DNA from: Methylobacterium sp. | GTDB lineage: Bacteria; Pseudomonadota; Alphaproteobacteria; Rhizobiales; Beijerinckiaceae | Reading direction: 5' to 3' | Length of the DNA stretch: 64,000 nucleotides | Assembly (NCBI RefSeq): GCF_019745455.1 | Contig: NZ_JAIETD010000052.1 | Location: 1 to 64,000, forward strand | Shown: one piece after another, positions 1 through 11,159 of the stretch | How the letters are laid out: the number at the start of each line of letters is the position of its first letter | Numbering within the stretch: position 1 is the first letter of the stretch | The notes under the pieces: model-generated | What the model saw: only the letters and a program-made list of their open reading frames with translations | The model's database searches: none | What the model was told of the DNA's origin: nothing | Made by a program: the position numbers and the translations under genes

Positions 1-141
1 GAAGGTTTCACCAAGTGGAAGAAGATCGAGGTCGAATCCGACGAGGTCGAGGTCGACGACGCGATTGACGCAAACGGGAAGCAGTTCGATCTCGACCTCG
101 ACCCGAAGACCTTTGCGATCACCAAGCGCAAGGCCGAATAG
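1..141 (+). CDS. 3' end of a small protein, possibly PepSY-like (partial)
   Basis: Frame 1 is open from the first base of the window to a TAG at 139-141 and encodes at least 46 residues. The peptide is acidic and ends in a run of the form G-K-Q-F-D-L-D-L-D-P followed by a basic tail. This pattern (a dG-x-x-hydrophobic strand, then a D-P turn) resembles the end of PepSY-type domains, but the piece is too short to be sure. The gene is upstream of, and in the same orientation as, the SRP RNA and dnaX. Its start lies outside the window, so signal peptide and length cannot be judged. Confidence 0.5.
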   Translation, partial: EGFTKWKKIEVESDEVEVDDAIDANGKQFDLDLDPKTFAITKRKAE

Positions 142-200
142 GCCTCAGGTCGAGGGGCTTGTCGTGCTTGCGTTCCACGAGCGCCCCAGCCATATACGGA

Positions 201-297
201 CCGGGAGGTTGGCGAGGGACGTTTCACTCGCCAACCGGGTCAGGTCCGGAAGGAAGCAGCCCTAACGAGACCGAGCGGGTCTTCGTCCAGCCTCCCA
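201..297 (+). ncRNA. ffs: Small bacterial signal recognition particle RNA (4.5S/SRP RNA)
   Basis: The nearly invariant SRP RNA domain IV core (GGTCAGGTCCGGAAGGAAGC, then AGCC) runs from 238 to about 260. The flanks fold as expected: GGGAGG at 203-208 can pair with CCTCCC at 291-296, and a 5' hairpin pairs 207-216 with 227-236. The RNA binds Ffh and targets nascent membrane proteins. Its position immediately upstream of dnaX is a common alphaproteobacterial arrangement. The exact 5' and 3' ends are estimated from the terminal helix. Confidence 0.93.
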
Positions 298-373
298 CCT
301 TCCATTCTGCCCCGATCCGGGTTGCCCCATGGGGCGGTTGCCCCGCAGGGACCGGCAAACACAACAAGGCGGC

Positions 374-2236
374 ATGGACGCGACCTCCGGCAATCCGAGC
401 GAGGCGCCGGGCCTTCCGGGTTTCGCGCCACAGCAGGCAGCAGCGACACCCTACAGGGTGCTCGCACGCAAGTACCGACCCCAGAATTTCGATGATCTGA
501 TCGGCCAGGGCGCCATGGTGCAAACCCTGGCGAACGCCTTTTCGGCGAACCGGATCCCGCAGGCGTGGATGCTGACGGGTGTCCGTGGCGTCGGGAAGAC
601 GACGACCGCTCGTATCCTTGCTCGCGGCCTCAACTATGTCCGCGACGGCCACACCGATACCGGTCCGACCATCCACATGCCGGAACTCGGGCGGCATTGC
701 CGAGCGATCATGGAATCGCGGCACATGGATGTGCTGGAGATGGACGCCGCCTCGCATACCGGAGTCGACGACATCCGCGCGATCATCGATGGCATCCGCT
801 ATTCGCCGGTCTCGGCGCGCTACAAGGTCTACGTCATCGACGAGGTCCACATGCTCTCCACGAACGCGTTCAACGCGTTCCTGAAGACGCTTGAGGAGCC
901 GCCGCCGCACGCCAAGTTCGTGTTCGCCACCACCGAGATCCGCAAGGTGCCGGTAACCATCCTTTCGCGGTGTCAGCGCTTCGACCTGCGTCGGGTCGAG
1001 GCGGAGACGCTGTCGGCCCATCTCTCGCGCATTTGCGCAGCCGAGAAGGTGGAGGCCGAGGCTGAGGCCCTTGCCGCCATCACCCGCGCGGCCGAAGGTT
1101 CGGTCCGCGATGCGCTCTCGCTCCTCGATCAGGCCATCGCGCATGGGGCTGGTTTCGTCACTGCCGCGAGCGTGCGCGACATGCTTGGGCTCGCCGACCG
1201 CGGCCGCATCGTCGATCTGTTCGAAGCGGCCATGCGCGGCGACATCCCGGCCTGTTTCTCGGAGCTTCGTTCCCAGTACGAATCCGGCGCCGACCCTGCC
1301 GTTGTGATCTCGGATCTTGCGAGCTTCACCCACCTCGTGACGCGGCTGAAGCTCGTACCCGAGGCAGTCGCGGCCGATCCGACTCTGAGCGAAGCCGAGC
1401 GCGGGCGCGGCAGTTCCTTCGCCGGCAAGCTCTCCATACGAACCTTGTCGAGGACGTGGCAGATCCTGCTAAAGGCGATTCCCGAGATACAGGGCGCGAC
1501 ACGGCCACTCGCGGCAGCCGAGATGGCGCTGGTGCGTCTCGCCTATGCCGCCGACCTGCCGACACCGGATGAGGCCTTGCGCAAGCTCAAGGCGGAGAGC
1601 CTGGACGGCGTCGTGGCACCGGCCCTGCGTTCACTGCCGGAGGATCCATCTCCAGCGCCGCAAATCGCCACGCGGCCGCCATTGGCTATCGCGTCGAGCG
1701 GTGGGATCCTGGCGTCCCCTGTGGCGGTACCGGCCGCGCAGGCCTTGCCATCAAGACCTGATCAGGTGGTGGCCTTCGCCGCTCCTGCCCAACCGGCGAC
1801 GGACGCGGGCGGCCCCCGTCTCAGACGCTTCGAGGACGTCGTCGCCCTCGCCGATTCGCGGCGCGACATCGGCCTCAAGATGGCGCTTGAACGATCCATC
1901 CATCTCGTGCGGTTCGAAGAGGGTCACATCGAGTTCCGGCTTGCCGATGGCGGCCGCCAGAGCATCGCCAACGACCTCGCCCGTGCCCTCGACGCCTGGA
2001 CCGGGCGGCGCTGGATCGTCGCCCTCTCCAAGGAGCCTGGCGAGCCGACCCTCGAATCACGCAGCCGCGCTGCCCTTGAAGTCCGCCACCAGGATGCGGC
2101 GGCCCATCCCCTGGTGCGCGAAGTGCTGTCGCGCTTCCCCGGGGCGCAAATCGTCGATGTCCGCGACAAAACCGCGGAGCCGCTGGCCCCACCGGCCCCC
2201 ACCGGCGAGGCAGAGACCGACGCCGACGACGTATAG
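374..2236 (+). CDS. dnaX: DNA polymerase III gamma/tau subunit DnaX
   Basis: Clamp-loader ATPase of the replicative polymerase, 620 residues from the ATG at 374; an upstream in-frame ATG at 329 would add an unconserved, arginine-rich leader. The N-terminal AAA+ domain shows the Walker A G-V-R-G-V-G-K-T-T, the Walker B V-I-D-E-V-H-M-L and the sensor/arginine-finger segment with S-R-C-Q-R-F. The four-cysteine zinc module of E. coli DnaX is not preserved: only one cysteine (H-C-R-A-I) remains in that region, which I believe is usual in Alphaproteobacteria. A proline/alanine-rich linker precedes a C-terminal tau-like domain. I see no obvious slippery run for a gamma frameshift. It lies directly after the SRP RNA and before ybaB. 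Confidence 0.96.
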   Translation: MDATSGNPSEAPGLPGFAPQQAAATPYRVLARKYRPQNFDDLIGQGAMVQTLANAFSANRIPQAWMLTGVRGVGKTTTARILARGLNYVRDGHTDTGPTIHMPELGRHCRAIMESRHMDVLEMDAASHTGVDDIRAIIDGIRYSPVSARYKVYVIDEVHMLSTNAFNAFLKTLEEPPPHAKFVFATTEIRKVPVTILSRCQRFDLRRVEAETLSAHLSRICAAEKVEAEAEALAAITRAAEGSVRDALSLLDQAIAHGAGFVTAASVRDMLGLADRGRIVDLFEAAMRGDIPACFSELRSQYESGADPAVVISDLASFTHLVTRLKLVPEAVAADPTLSEAERGRGSSFAGKLSIRTLSRTWQILLKAIPEIQGATRPLAAAEMALVRLAYAADLPTPDEALRKLKAESLDGVVAPALRSLPEDPSPAPQIATRPPLAIASSGGILASPVAVPAAQALPSRPDQVVAFAAPAQPATDAGGPRLRRFEDVVALADSRRDIGLKMALERSIHLVRFEEGHIEFRLADGGRQSIANDLARALDAWTGRRWIVALSKEPGEPTLESRSRAALEVRHQDAAAHPLVREVLSRFPGAQIVDVRDKTAEPLAPPAPTGEAETDADDV

Positions 2237-2302
2237 CGGCGCTCGTCGGCCTCCCCTACATGCCGTCCTGTCGGACCTCGTAACAAACCGGAGCACGAGA
2301 CC

Positions 2303-2623
2303 ATGCGCGACCTGATGGGAATCATGAAACAGGCCCAGGCCATGCAGGACAAGATGGCCTCGCTTCAGAACGAGCTCGATCAGGTGGAGGTCTCCGGTTC
2401 GTCAGGCGGCGGTGCGGTACGCGTCACCATGACCGCCAAGGGCGCGATGAAGGGCGTGGCGCTCGATCCCGACCTTCTCAAGCCGGACGAGCGCGAGATC
2501 CTCGAAGACCTCATCGTTGCCGCCGTCAACGACGCCCGCACCAAGGCCGAGACCACAATGCAGGAGCGCATGGCGGAGATCACGAAGGATCTGCCGATCC
2601 CGCCCGGTCTCAAGCTGTTCTGA
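2303..2623 (+). CDS. ybaB: YbaB/EbfC-family nucleoid-associated protein
   Basis: A 106-residue DNA-binding protein of the YbaB/EbfC family, which forms dimers that coat the nucleoid. Visible features are the N-terminal amphipathic helix with M-K-Q-A-Q-A-M-Q, the central beta segment G-G-A-V-R-V-T-M, and the C-terminal P-I-P-P-G-L-K-L-F. Full family length. It starts 66 bases after dnaX with a GGAG-type ribosome-binding site, so it is probably co-transcribed. In many bacteria recR follows at once; here recR is about 3.5 kb away, beyond a decayed kinase and pckA. Confidence 0.95.
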   Translation: MRDLMGIMKQAQAMQDKMASLQNELDQVEVSGSSGGGAVRVTMTAKGAMKGVALDPDLLKPDEREILEDLIVAAVNDARTKAETTMQERMAEITKDLPIPPGLKLF

Positions 2624-2826
2624 GATCTTCACGACGATCTGAGATCGTTCGCCTGCCCGTCCAGCAGTATCGGTCGGCCTCATTCTCGGCAGGCGAAGTG
2701 AAGCTCGCAGCATCGCTGCGTTTATCGCGTCGTTCATCAAAATCTCGAAAGCGCGGCTTTTAAAGTTGCGGCTGTTGGATTTGAGTGAATCGACCACGTT
2801 TTTCGACGTGCTTCGACTTTCCCCTG

Positions 2827-4127
2827 ATGAGTGACGACCTCTCGGCAAGTACGCCGACGATCCCCGACTTTCAGTGCCGAGGAGGGATCAGGAGCGCGCT
2901 GCCGATCATCGCGAACCCGATCCTCATCGTCGCCATCGTGGTCGCGACGGCTGCCCTTGTCAGACCACGCGCTCATCGAGCACGTCCCGCCAGCGCGACG
3001 TGCTCGAGGACCAGTTGGGGCAAGCGCAGAAGATGGAAGCGCTCGGCCAATTCACCGGCGGCAGGGCGCACGACTTCAACAACAAGCTGGCGATCGTCAT
3101 TGGGAACCTCGACCCGATGAAGCTCCGGCTCGCAAACGGAGAGACCCGGCTCGACCGCTAGATCGATCATGCCCTCGAAGGCACGGGACTGGCGGCGACG
3201 CTGAAGCGGCGCCTCCTCGCCTTTGCTCGCAAGCAGCCCCTTCAGCCCGAGCCGCCGACTCTCAACCGACTCATCGCCAACATGTCCGAAGTGCTCCGGC
3301 GCAGCCTCGGCGAGGCCGTCATGATGGAGACGGTCCTTGCGGCCGGCCTTCGGCGGACGAAGGCCGTGGGCAATCACCTTGAAAGCGCCATCCTCAACCT
3401 TGCCCTGAATGCTCGCGACGCGATGCCGGAGGGCGGACGCCTCACGATAGAGACGGCGAACGCGCATCTCGACGAGGTCTATGGCGAAGGCTACGCGGAC
3501 GTGGCGTCCGGGCAATACGTGACGATCGCCGTGACCGACATGGGTTCGGGCATGACCTCCGACGTGGTCGAGTGTGCCTTCGATCCCTTCTTCACGAGGA
3601 AGAGCGTCGGCCGCAGCACGGGACCCGGCCTCAGCCAAGTCTACGGCTTCGTGAAGCAGTCCGGCGGGCACGTGAAGATCTATCTCTCACGCCTTGTCGG
3701 TCTCGACCAGCCGGCGAAGCTCCCCGAAGTCGCGCTCGCTGCTCTTCCCGAGAGCAAACGCCGGGAGATCACCGGGGCGGTGGAGGACGACGTCCGCCGG
3801 GTCGCCGTCGAGGCGCTCCGCGACCTTTACTACACCATCGTCCATCCCGACGGCGCGATGGGCGCACTGAGCCTCCTCGACTGCTTCGCCGATGTCTCGC
3901 TGCTGTTCACCGACGCCGTCATGCCCGACTGCGAAGGCCGCAAGCTCGCCGAGGAGACCCGGCGGCGCAGGCCAGACCTGCATGTGCTCTACACGACGGG
4001 CTATTCGCGCAATGCGATCGTCCATAACGGCGGGGTCGATGCCGATGTCAGGCTGCTCGGCAAACCCTATACCCTCGAGCAGCCGGCCGCGACGGTCCGC
4101 CGAGCGATGAGCGAGAAGGCAGCCTGA
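2827..4127 (+). pseudogene. Decayed hybrid sensor histidine kinase/response regulator
   Basis: Remnant of a hybrid histidine kinase. A hydrophobic stretch resembling a membrane segment is read in frame from 2827, but the phosphoacceptor region (A-H-D-F-N-N at about 3066) lies in another frame, implying a frameshift near 2970. That second frame is interrupted by a TAG at 3159-3161 and resumes without shift through R-L-L-A-F-A-R-K-Q-P, the N box, D-M-G-S-G-M (G1), and a C-terminal receiver domain that keeps the F-T-D-A-V-M-P-D phosphorylation loop and the T-T-G-Y and G-K-P-Y motifs. The G2 region between V-K-I-Y and L-S-R-L appears deleted. H-box leucine is replaced by lysine, and the G-L-G-L-S motif is G-P-G-L-S. 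Three independent lesions make a working kinase unlikely. A residual receiver-containing protein starting at 3282 is possible. Confidence 0.78.
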
Positions 4128-4157
4128 GCCTTCGCCCAGGCTGCCATGACAGGTCCG

Positions 4158-5774
<1,617 letters not shown>

Positions 5775-6130
5775 GGTCGTTACTCCTCGGGCACCTGATC
5801 GCGTTTGTCGCATGCCGGCAGAGCCGGCTTGGTGCGATGGAGCGTCCGCGCGGTCGGTCAGGTCCGCCGCACGCAGGTTCTCCGCCCATCGCGTGCTCAT
5901 CGAACTGGGATAGACGGCAAAGACACGCCGTCAATTGATCGGCCGCACGGACGGTAGACGATAGTCTCGAATTGTCAGCCGACCATTTCTTTGATGTTTC
6001 GCGCCTGTCGGAACACTGTACAGGCAGAAGACCGCTTGCTTCGGCCAATGAACGATCGATACGGCAGACCGGTGTCGCCACAGGGCCGGCCACCCTATCT
6101 GAGGGTTTGATCCCTTCCGCCTCCACATGG
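5775..6130. promoter_or_regulatory. Divergent pckA/recR intergenic region with a dyad
   Basis: 356 bases without a convincing gene, separating divergent pckA and recR, so both promoters should lie here. The clearest element is an inverted repeat GCCTGT-N11-ACAGGC at 6003-6025, 106 bases upstream of the recR start and about 230 upstream of pckA. It has operator-like geometry, but I cannot assign a regulator. No sigma-70 hexamers stand out. Confidence 0.4.
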
Positions 6131-6742
6131 ATGACCATGCCGCAAGCCGTCGCCGGCCCCGAGATCGAGCGCCTGATCCAGCTTCTTGCGCGGATGCCCG
6201 GCCTCGGCCCGCGCTCCGCCCGCCGGGCCGCCCTCAGCCTCATCAAGAAGCGTGACACGCTGCTGGCGCCCCTGGCCGAGGCGATGCGCGTCGCGGTCGA
6301 GCGGATCGTCGTCTGCCGGTCTTGCGGCAACGTCGATACCTCGGAGCCCTGCACCATCTGCGCCGATGTCAAACGAGATCCTTCCATACTCGTCGTGGTG
6401 GAGGACGTCTCGGACCTCTGGGCGCTGGAACGGTCGGGGGCGGTGAGCGCGCGCTACCACGTGCTCGGCGGCGTCCTCTCGGCCCTCGATGGCGTCCGCC
6501 CGGAGCACCTCAACATCGAACGTCTCGTCGAGCGGGCGAGCGACCCAGCCGTGAAGGAGATCATCCTGGCGCTCAACGCCACCGTCGACGGCCAAACGAC
6601 AGCCCATTACGTCACGGAATCGCTGCAGCATCTCGGCCTGACGGTGACACGTCTCGCTCACGGCGTGCCGGTGGGCGGCGAACTCGACTACCTCGACGAC
6701 GGCACCCTGTCGGCGGCGATCCGCAGCCGGACGAATTTCTGA
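6131..6742 (+). CDS. recR: Recombination mediator protein RecR
   Basis: DNA-binding ring protein that acts with RecF/RecO to load RecA at gaps. About 203 residues, the family's usual length. Order: N-terminal helix-hairpin-helix ([11 protein letters not shown]), a four-cysteine zinc finger (C-R-S-C through C-T-I-C), then a Toprim domain (V-V-V-E-D-V-S-D-L) and the C-terminal segment with [15 protein letters not shown] codons at 6131 and 6137 are both possible starts; the long open frame upstream is not conserved-looking. recO, its partner, is also in this window (49035). Confidence 0.95.
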   Translation: MTMPQAVAGPEIERLIQLLARMPGLGPRSARRAALSLIKKRDTLLAPLAEAMRVAVERIVVCRSCGNVDTSEPCTICADVKRDPSILVVVEDVSDLWALERSGAVSARYHVLGGVLSALDGVRPEHLNIERLVERASDPAVKEIILALNATVDGQTTAHYVTESLQHLGLTVTRLAHGVPVGGELDYLDDGTLSAAIRSRTNF

Positions 6743-6879
6743 GCAGGCGTATCCTCCTGGCGAGCCTCGCCGGGATTTGACCGCCTGCATGGCAATCCTT
6801 ATCTGCGGGAGGACGCGACGGCGGCCCCGACCGGCCAGCAATCCGCGTGTATCTTCCCTTTGCGAACACCGGCCGCGTC

Positions 6880-7398
6880 ATGAGCATTCGTCCCCTCGTC
6901 ATCCTGCCGGATTCGCGGCTGCGGCTGGTCTCCGAGCCGGTCGGCGTTGTGATCACGGAAATCCGCGGTCTCGTCTCGGACATGCTGGAGACGATGTACG
7001 ACGCCCCAGGGGTAGGGCTCGCCGCGATCCAGATCGGCGTACCTAAGCGCGTCGTCACGATCGACACTTCGAAGGACGAGAACGCGCGCCAGCCGCAGAT
7101 CTTCCTCGACCCCGAGGTGGTGTGGTCGTCAGAAGAGAAGAGGGTCTACGACGAGGGCTGCCTGTCGATTCCCGAATATTACGGCGAGGTCGAGCGGCCG
7201 GAACGGGTCCGGGTCCGGTTCCGAGACCTCGACGACAAGGAGCAGGAGATCGAGGCCGATGGTCTGCTCGCCACCTGCATCCAGCATGAGATCGATCATC
7301 TGAACGGCATCCTTTTCATCGATCACCTGTCGAAACTGAAGCGTGACCGGGTGACCAAGAAGTTCGCCAAGGCAGCCAAGCGCGGCGAGGCGGCCTGA
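6880..7398 (+). CDS. def: Peptide deformylase
   Basis: Removes the formyl group from the N-terminal methionine of new proteins, using a bound metal. The 172-residue protein carries all three signature motifs: G-V-G-L-A-A, E-G-C-L-S (metal cysteine) and Q-H-E-I-D-H-L (two metal histidines and the catalytic glutamate). The ATG at 6880 matches the usual N-terminus ([10 protein letters not shown]). It is followed 28 bases later by fmt, whose product adds the formyl group that Def removes, and then truA, a common operon. Confidence 0.96.
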   Translation: MSIRPLVILPDSRLRLVSEPVGVVITEIRGLVSDMLETMYDAPGVGLAAIQIGVPKRVVTIDTSKDENARQPQIFLDPEVVWSSEEKRVYDEGCLSIPEYYGEVERPERVRVRFRDLDDKEQEIEADGLLATCIQHEIDHLNGILFIDHLSKLKRDRVTKKFAKAAKRGEAA

Positions 7399-7426
7399 GC
7401 GTGCGCTTCCTTAGGGGGGATGCCCA

Positions 7427-8359
7427 GTGAGACTCGTGTTCATGGGCACCCCGGATTTCGCGGCGGCGACTCTGGCGCGGCTGTCGGACGACGGCCACGA
7501 CATCGCCGCCGTCTATACCCGCGCGCCTGCCAAGGCAGGCCGCGGCATGGCCCTGACCCCCTCGCCCGTTCATGCCCTCGCCGAGCGCCTCGGATTTACG
7601 GTGCTGACGCCGAACACCTTGCGTGACGCCGAGGCGGCCGAGACCTTTCGCTCGCACGATGCCGATGTCGCCGTGGTGGTCGCCTACGGAATCATCCTGC
7701 CGCAAGTCATCCTCGACGTGCCGCGCCGCGGCTGCCTCAACCTCCACGCCTCCCTGCTTCCGCGCTGGCGCGGCGCGGCGCCGATCCAGCGCGCCGTGAT
7801 GGCGGGCGATTCCGAGACCGGTATCGGCGTGATGCGGATGGAGGCGGGTCTCGATACCGGGCCGGTGGGGATGGAGACGCGGGTTCCGATCGCGCCTGGC
7901 ACCACGGCGGGCGAGTTGCACGACGTGCTGATGCCGCTCGGCGCCGACCTGATGGCGCGGGCCCTCGCGATGCTCGCCGGCAACGGCCTGTCGTTCACGC
8001 CCCAGGCGGAGGACGGCGTGGTCTACGCTCACAAGATCACCAATGGCGAATGCCGGATCGACTGGCACCGCCAGGCGGAAGAGATCGCCCGTCAGGTGAA
8101 CGGGCTCTCCCCTGCCCCCGGCGCCTTCTTCGAGGCCGATCTCGGCAAAGGCCCCGAGCGCGTGAAGGTACTGCGTGCGCTCGCGGTGACCGGCTCCGGA
8201 GCGCCGGGAGCGCTCATCGACGAAGACGGCACGGCGGCCTGCGGCGAAGGCGCCCTGCGTCTCGTCGAGGTCCGCCGGGCCGGCAAGGGCGGGACCGCGA
8301 GCGGCGCGGAATTCGTCCGTGGCGCCCGGCTCGTGCCGGGAGCGCGGCTGGTCCCCTGA
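7427..8359 (+). CDS. fmt: Methionyl-tRNA formyltransferase
   Basis: Transfers a formyl group from 10-formyltetrahydrofolate to initiator methionyl-tRNA. 310 residues. The start is a GTG at 7427, preceded by a GGGGGGA ribosome-binding site, giving the typical N-terminus R-L-V-F-M-G-T-P-D-F-A. The folate-binding core with N-L-H-A-S-L-L-P-R-W-R-G-A-A-P-I-Q is intact, and the C-terminal tRNA-binding domain is present. Its stop codon overlaps the truA start by one base, so the two are translationally coupled. Confidence 0.96.
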   Translation: MRLVFMGTPDFAAATLARLSDDGHDIAAVYTRAPAKAGRGMALTPSPVHALAERLGFTVLTPNTLRDAEAAETFRSHDADVAVVVAYGIILPQVILDVPRRGCLNLHASLLPRWRGAAPIQRAVMAGDSETGIGVMRMEAGLDTGPVGMETRVPIAPGTTAGELHDVLMPLGADLMARALAMLAGNGLSFTPQAEDGVVYAHKITNGECRIDWHRQAEEIARQVNGLSPAPGAFFEADLGKGPERVKVLRALAVTGSGAPGALIDEDGTAACGEGALRLVEVRRAGKGGTASGAEFVRGARLVPGARLVP

Positions 8360-9126
8360 TGCCGCGCTACAAGCTCGTCGTCGAGTATGACGGCGCCCCC
8401 TTCTGCGGCTGGCAGCGCCAGGCCGACGACCCAACCGTGCAGGGCGCGATCGAGACGGCGGTGACGCGCTTCTCCGGCGAGATCGCGCGCCTGACCTGCG
8501 CCGGGCGAACCGATGCCGGCGTCCACGCCACCCATCAGGTCGCTCATCTCGATCTGGAGAAAGCGTGGCGCACCGATACCGTGCGGGACGCCCTGAACGC
8601 CCATCTGCGGCCCCTTCCCGTCTCGATCGTCAGCGCCGAGATCGCTCCCCCCGAGTTCGACGCGCGCCACTCGGCAATCCGGCGGCACTATCGTTACCGC
8701 ATCCTCAACCGGCGCAGTCCGGCGGCGCTGACCCGTGCCCATGTCTGGCATGTGCCCTGGGCGCTCGATCCCGATCTCATGCATGCCGCAGCGCAGCGGC
8801 TCCTGGGCCGCCACGACTTCACCGCCTTCCGCGCCGCCGAATGCCAGGCCGCCAGCCCGATCCGCACCCTTGAAAGCCTCGACGTGGCACGGGTGGAGAT
8901 GGGCTTGATGGAGGAGATCGTGATCGCCACGGCGGCACGCTCGTTCCTGCACCACCAGGTCCGCGCCATGGTCGGAACCCTCATGATGGCCGGCTGCCGG
9001 CGCCTCAGCGCCGACCACGTCGCCGACATCCTCGCTTCACGCGACCGAAGCCGCTGCGGTCCGATGGCGCCCGCGCAGGGACTGACTTTCGTGGGTGTCG
9101 ACTACGACAATTCCGAATCGAAGTAA
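8359..9126 (+). CDS. truA: tRNA pseudouridine(38-40) synthase TruA
   Basis: Isomerises uridines 38-40 in the anticodon stem-loop of many tRNAs. 255 residues, the family's usual length. The catalytic aspartate is in the motif [10 protein letters not shown], and the C-terminal [11 protein letters not shown] motif is intact. The start ATG shares its first base with the last base of the fmt stop codon. The 3' end overlaps the convergent dapE gene by 25 bases. Confidence 0.96.
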   Translation: MPRYKLVVEYDGAPFCGWQRQADDPTVQGAIETAVTRFSGEIARLTCAGRTDAGVHATHQVAHLDLEKAWRTDTVRDALNAHLRPLPVSIVSAEIAPPEFDARHSAIRRHYRYRILNRRSPAALTRAHVWHVPWALDPDLMHAAAQRLLGRHDFTAFRAAECQAASPIRTLESLDVARVEMGLMEEIVIATAARSFLHHQVRAMVGTLMMAGCRRLSADHVADILASRDRSRCGPMAPAQGLTFVGVDYDNSESK

Positions 9127-10286
9127 GTGTCGAGCAATCTGCGGTAGATCGCCGTGAGCCGCTCCAAATCCGCTACCGCCACGCATTCGTCGACCTGATG
9201 CATGGTCTCGCCGACGAGGCCGAACTCGATGACCGGACAGGCATCCTTGATGAAGCGGGCATCCGAGGTGCCGCCGGTGGTGGAGAGCGCCGGCCTCAGA
9301 CCGGTCTCAGCCTCGATGGCGGCGGCGACGAGGTCGGTGAAGGTGTCGGGTTCGGTGAGGAAGGCTGGCGAGTTCGATGGCATCAGATCGAGGGTGAAAC
9401 GCACCGCGTTCCCCGCTGCCGCATCGAGTCGCCGGCGGATCTCCTCTCCCAGGGTTTCGGCAGTCCAACCTTCGTTGAAGCGGATGTTAAATACTGCCTT
9501 GGCCGAGGCCGGGATCACGTTGGTGGCTGGGTTGCCGACGTCGATCGTCGTGAATTCGAGGTTCGAGGCGTCGAAATGCGCAGTGCCGCCATCGATCGGC
9601 GACTCGACGAGGGCGGAGGCGAGGCGCAGCAGGCCCGGGATCGGGTTCTCGGCCTTGTGCGGATAGGCGACGTGGCCCTGGCGGCCGTGGACGGTAAGAC
9701 GGCCGCTGAGTGAGCCGCGTCGGCCGATCTTGATCATCTCCCCGAGCCGGCCGGGATTGGTCGGCTCGCCGAGCATGCAATGGTCGAAGCGCTCGCCGCG
9801 GGCCTTCGCCCATTCGAGCAGCTTCACCGTGCCGTTCACCGCCGGACCCTCCTCGTCTCCGGTGATGAGAAAGCCGATCGAGCCCGCAAAGGCGCTGCCC
9901 CGCGTCTCAAGGAAAGCGAGCGCAGCGGCGAGCATGCAGGCGATGCCGCCCTTCATGTCGACGGCGCCGCGGCCATAGAGCACGCCGTCCTCGACCGCAC
10001 CCTCGAACGGGCCGTGACGCCAAGCCGAGGAGTCGCCGGTAGGAACCACGTCGGTATGGCCGGCAAAGAGCAGGTAGGGCCTGCCGCTGCCGAAGCGCGC
10101 GTAGAGGTTCTCGATGTCCGACGTGCCGGGCTCGGAGAAGACCGGACGCTCCACCTGAAATCCGGCGGCAACGAGAGTCTGGGCCAGCAGGCTAAGCGCA
10201 CCGCCCTCCTCCGGCGTCACGGACGGGCAGCGGATCAGCGCCTGCGCCAGGGCGACGGGTAAACGATCGGACGTCGATTGCGGCAT
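9102..10286 (-). CDS. dapE: Succinyl-diaminopimelate desuccinylase
   Basis: Zinc-dependent hydrolase of the lysine/diaminopimelate pathway; it releases L,L-diaminopimelate and succinate for cell-wall and lysine synthesis. 394 residues from the ATG at 10286. Metal-binding and catalytic motifs of the M20 family are clear: [22 protein letters not shown] and T-G-D-E-E-G-P. A longer open frame runs upstream to 10424 but overlaps the moeB start region and looks unconserved. It is convergent with truA. Confidence 0.95.
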   Translation of the reverse strand: MPQSTSDRLPVALAQALIRCPSVTPEEGGALSLLAQTLVAAGFQVERPVFSEPGTSDIENLYARFGSGRPYLLFAGHTDVVPTGDSSAWRHGPFEGAVEDGVLYGRGAVDMKGGIACMLAAALAFLETRGSAFAGSIGFLITGDEEGPAVNGTVKLLEWAKARGERFDHCMLGEPTNPGRLGEMIKIGRRGSLSGRLTVHGRQGHVAYPHKAENPIPGLLRLASALVESPIDGGTAHFDASNLEFTTIDVGNPATNVIPASAKAVFNIRFNEGWTAETLGEEIRRRLDAAAGNAVRFTLDLMPSNSPAFLTEPDTFTDLVAAAIEAETGLRPALSTTGGTSDARFIKDACPVIEFGLVGETMHQVDECVAVADLERLTAIYRRLLDTYFDSELS

Positions 10287-10382
10287 GGGGCCAACCTGCG
10301 AGAGCCTTTCTCGCATAGCGCAGGAGCGTACGGCGGCAAACCGGGCCTTCCGGGCGGCGGCGCCAGGGTCTAAGGGGCGCTC

Positions 10383-11159
10383 ATGGCTCTCTCCGGCAAC
10401 GAGATCGAACGCTACGCCCGCCACTTGGTCCTTCGGGAGGTCGGAGGGCCCGGGCAGGCGCGCCTGAAGGCGGCCCGAGTTCTCGTCGTCGGTGCCGGCG
10501 GCCTCGGAGCGCCGCTGATCCAGTATCTCGCGGCGGCGGGCATCGGCACCGTCGGCATCGTCGACGACGACGCCGTCTCTCTATCCAACCTGCAGCGCCA
10601 GGTGATCCACGGCACGCCGGATCTCGGCCGGCTCAAGGTCGAGAGCGCCGCCGATGCGGTCGGCCGCCTCAACCCGCATGTCCGCGTTGAAGGCCATCCG
10701 ATGCGCCTCACGCCCGAGAACGCCGAGACGCTGATCGCCGATTATGACGTCGTCGCCGACGGCTCCGACAACTTCGCGACTCGCTACGCCGTCTCGGACG
10801 CGTGCTTTCGCGCCAAGCGCCCCCTGGTGACGGCGGCTTTGGGTCAGTTCGACGGGACGCTGACGACGATCCGCGCCCATGAGACAACCGCGGATGGCCG
10901 GCCCAACCCGACCTATCGTTGCCTGTTCCCGAGCCCGCCGCCGCCCGGCAGCGTGCCGGCCTGCGCCGAAGCCGGTGTGCTCGGAGCGCTCGCGGGCGTC
11001 ATGGGCTCGCTGATGGCGATGGAGGTGATCCGTGCGGTTGCCGAATTCGGCGAGCCGCTGGTCGGGCGGCTGCTCATGGTCGATGCCCGTGCCATGCGTT
11101 TCGAAACCCTGCACTATGGCTGGGACGAGGCGAACCCACTGACCGGCGCCGCCACGTGA
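10383..11159 (+). CDS. moeB: MoeB/ThiF-type adenylyltransferase
   Basis: E1-like enzyme that adenylates the C-terminal glycine of a ubiquitin-fold sulfur carrier (MoaD or ThiS). 258 residues. The nucleotide-binding loop G-A-G-G-L-G-A-P, the R-Q-V-I-H arginine segment, the [10 protein letters not shown] segment and the cysteine region P-A-C-A-E-A-G-V are present. Unlike E. coli MoeB it lacks the zinc-binding pairs: the first CxxC is T-Y-R-C and the C-terminal pair is missing. No rhodanese domain. The stop overlaps the start of the LRR-kinase gene (GTGA). MoaA and a Mo-cofactor operon lie elsewhere in the window. Confidence 0.88.
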   Translation: MALSGNEIERYARHLVLREVGGPGQARLKAARVLVVGAGGLGAPLIQYLAAAGIGTVGIVDDDAVSLSNLQRQVIHGTPDLGRLKVESAADAVGRLNPHVRVEGHPMRLTPENAETLIADYDVVADGSDNFATRYAVSDACFRAKRPLVTAALGQFDGTLTTIRAHETTADGRPNPTYRCLFPSPPPPGSVPACAEAGVLGALAGVMGSLMAMEVIRAVAEFGEPLVGRLLMVDARAMRFETLHYGWDEANPLTGAAT

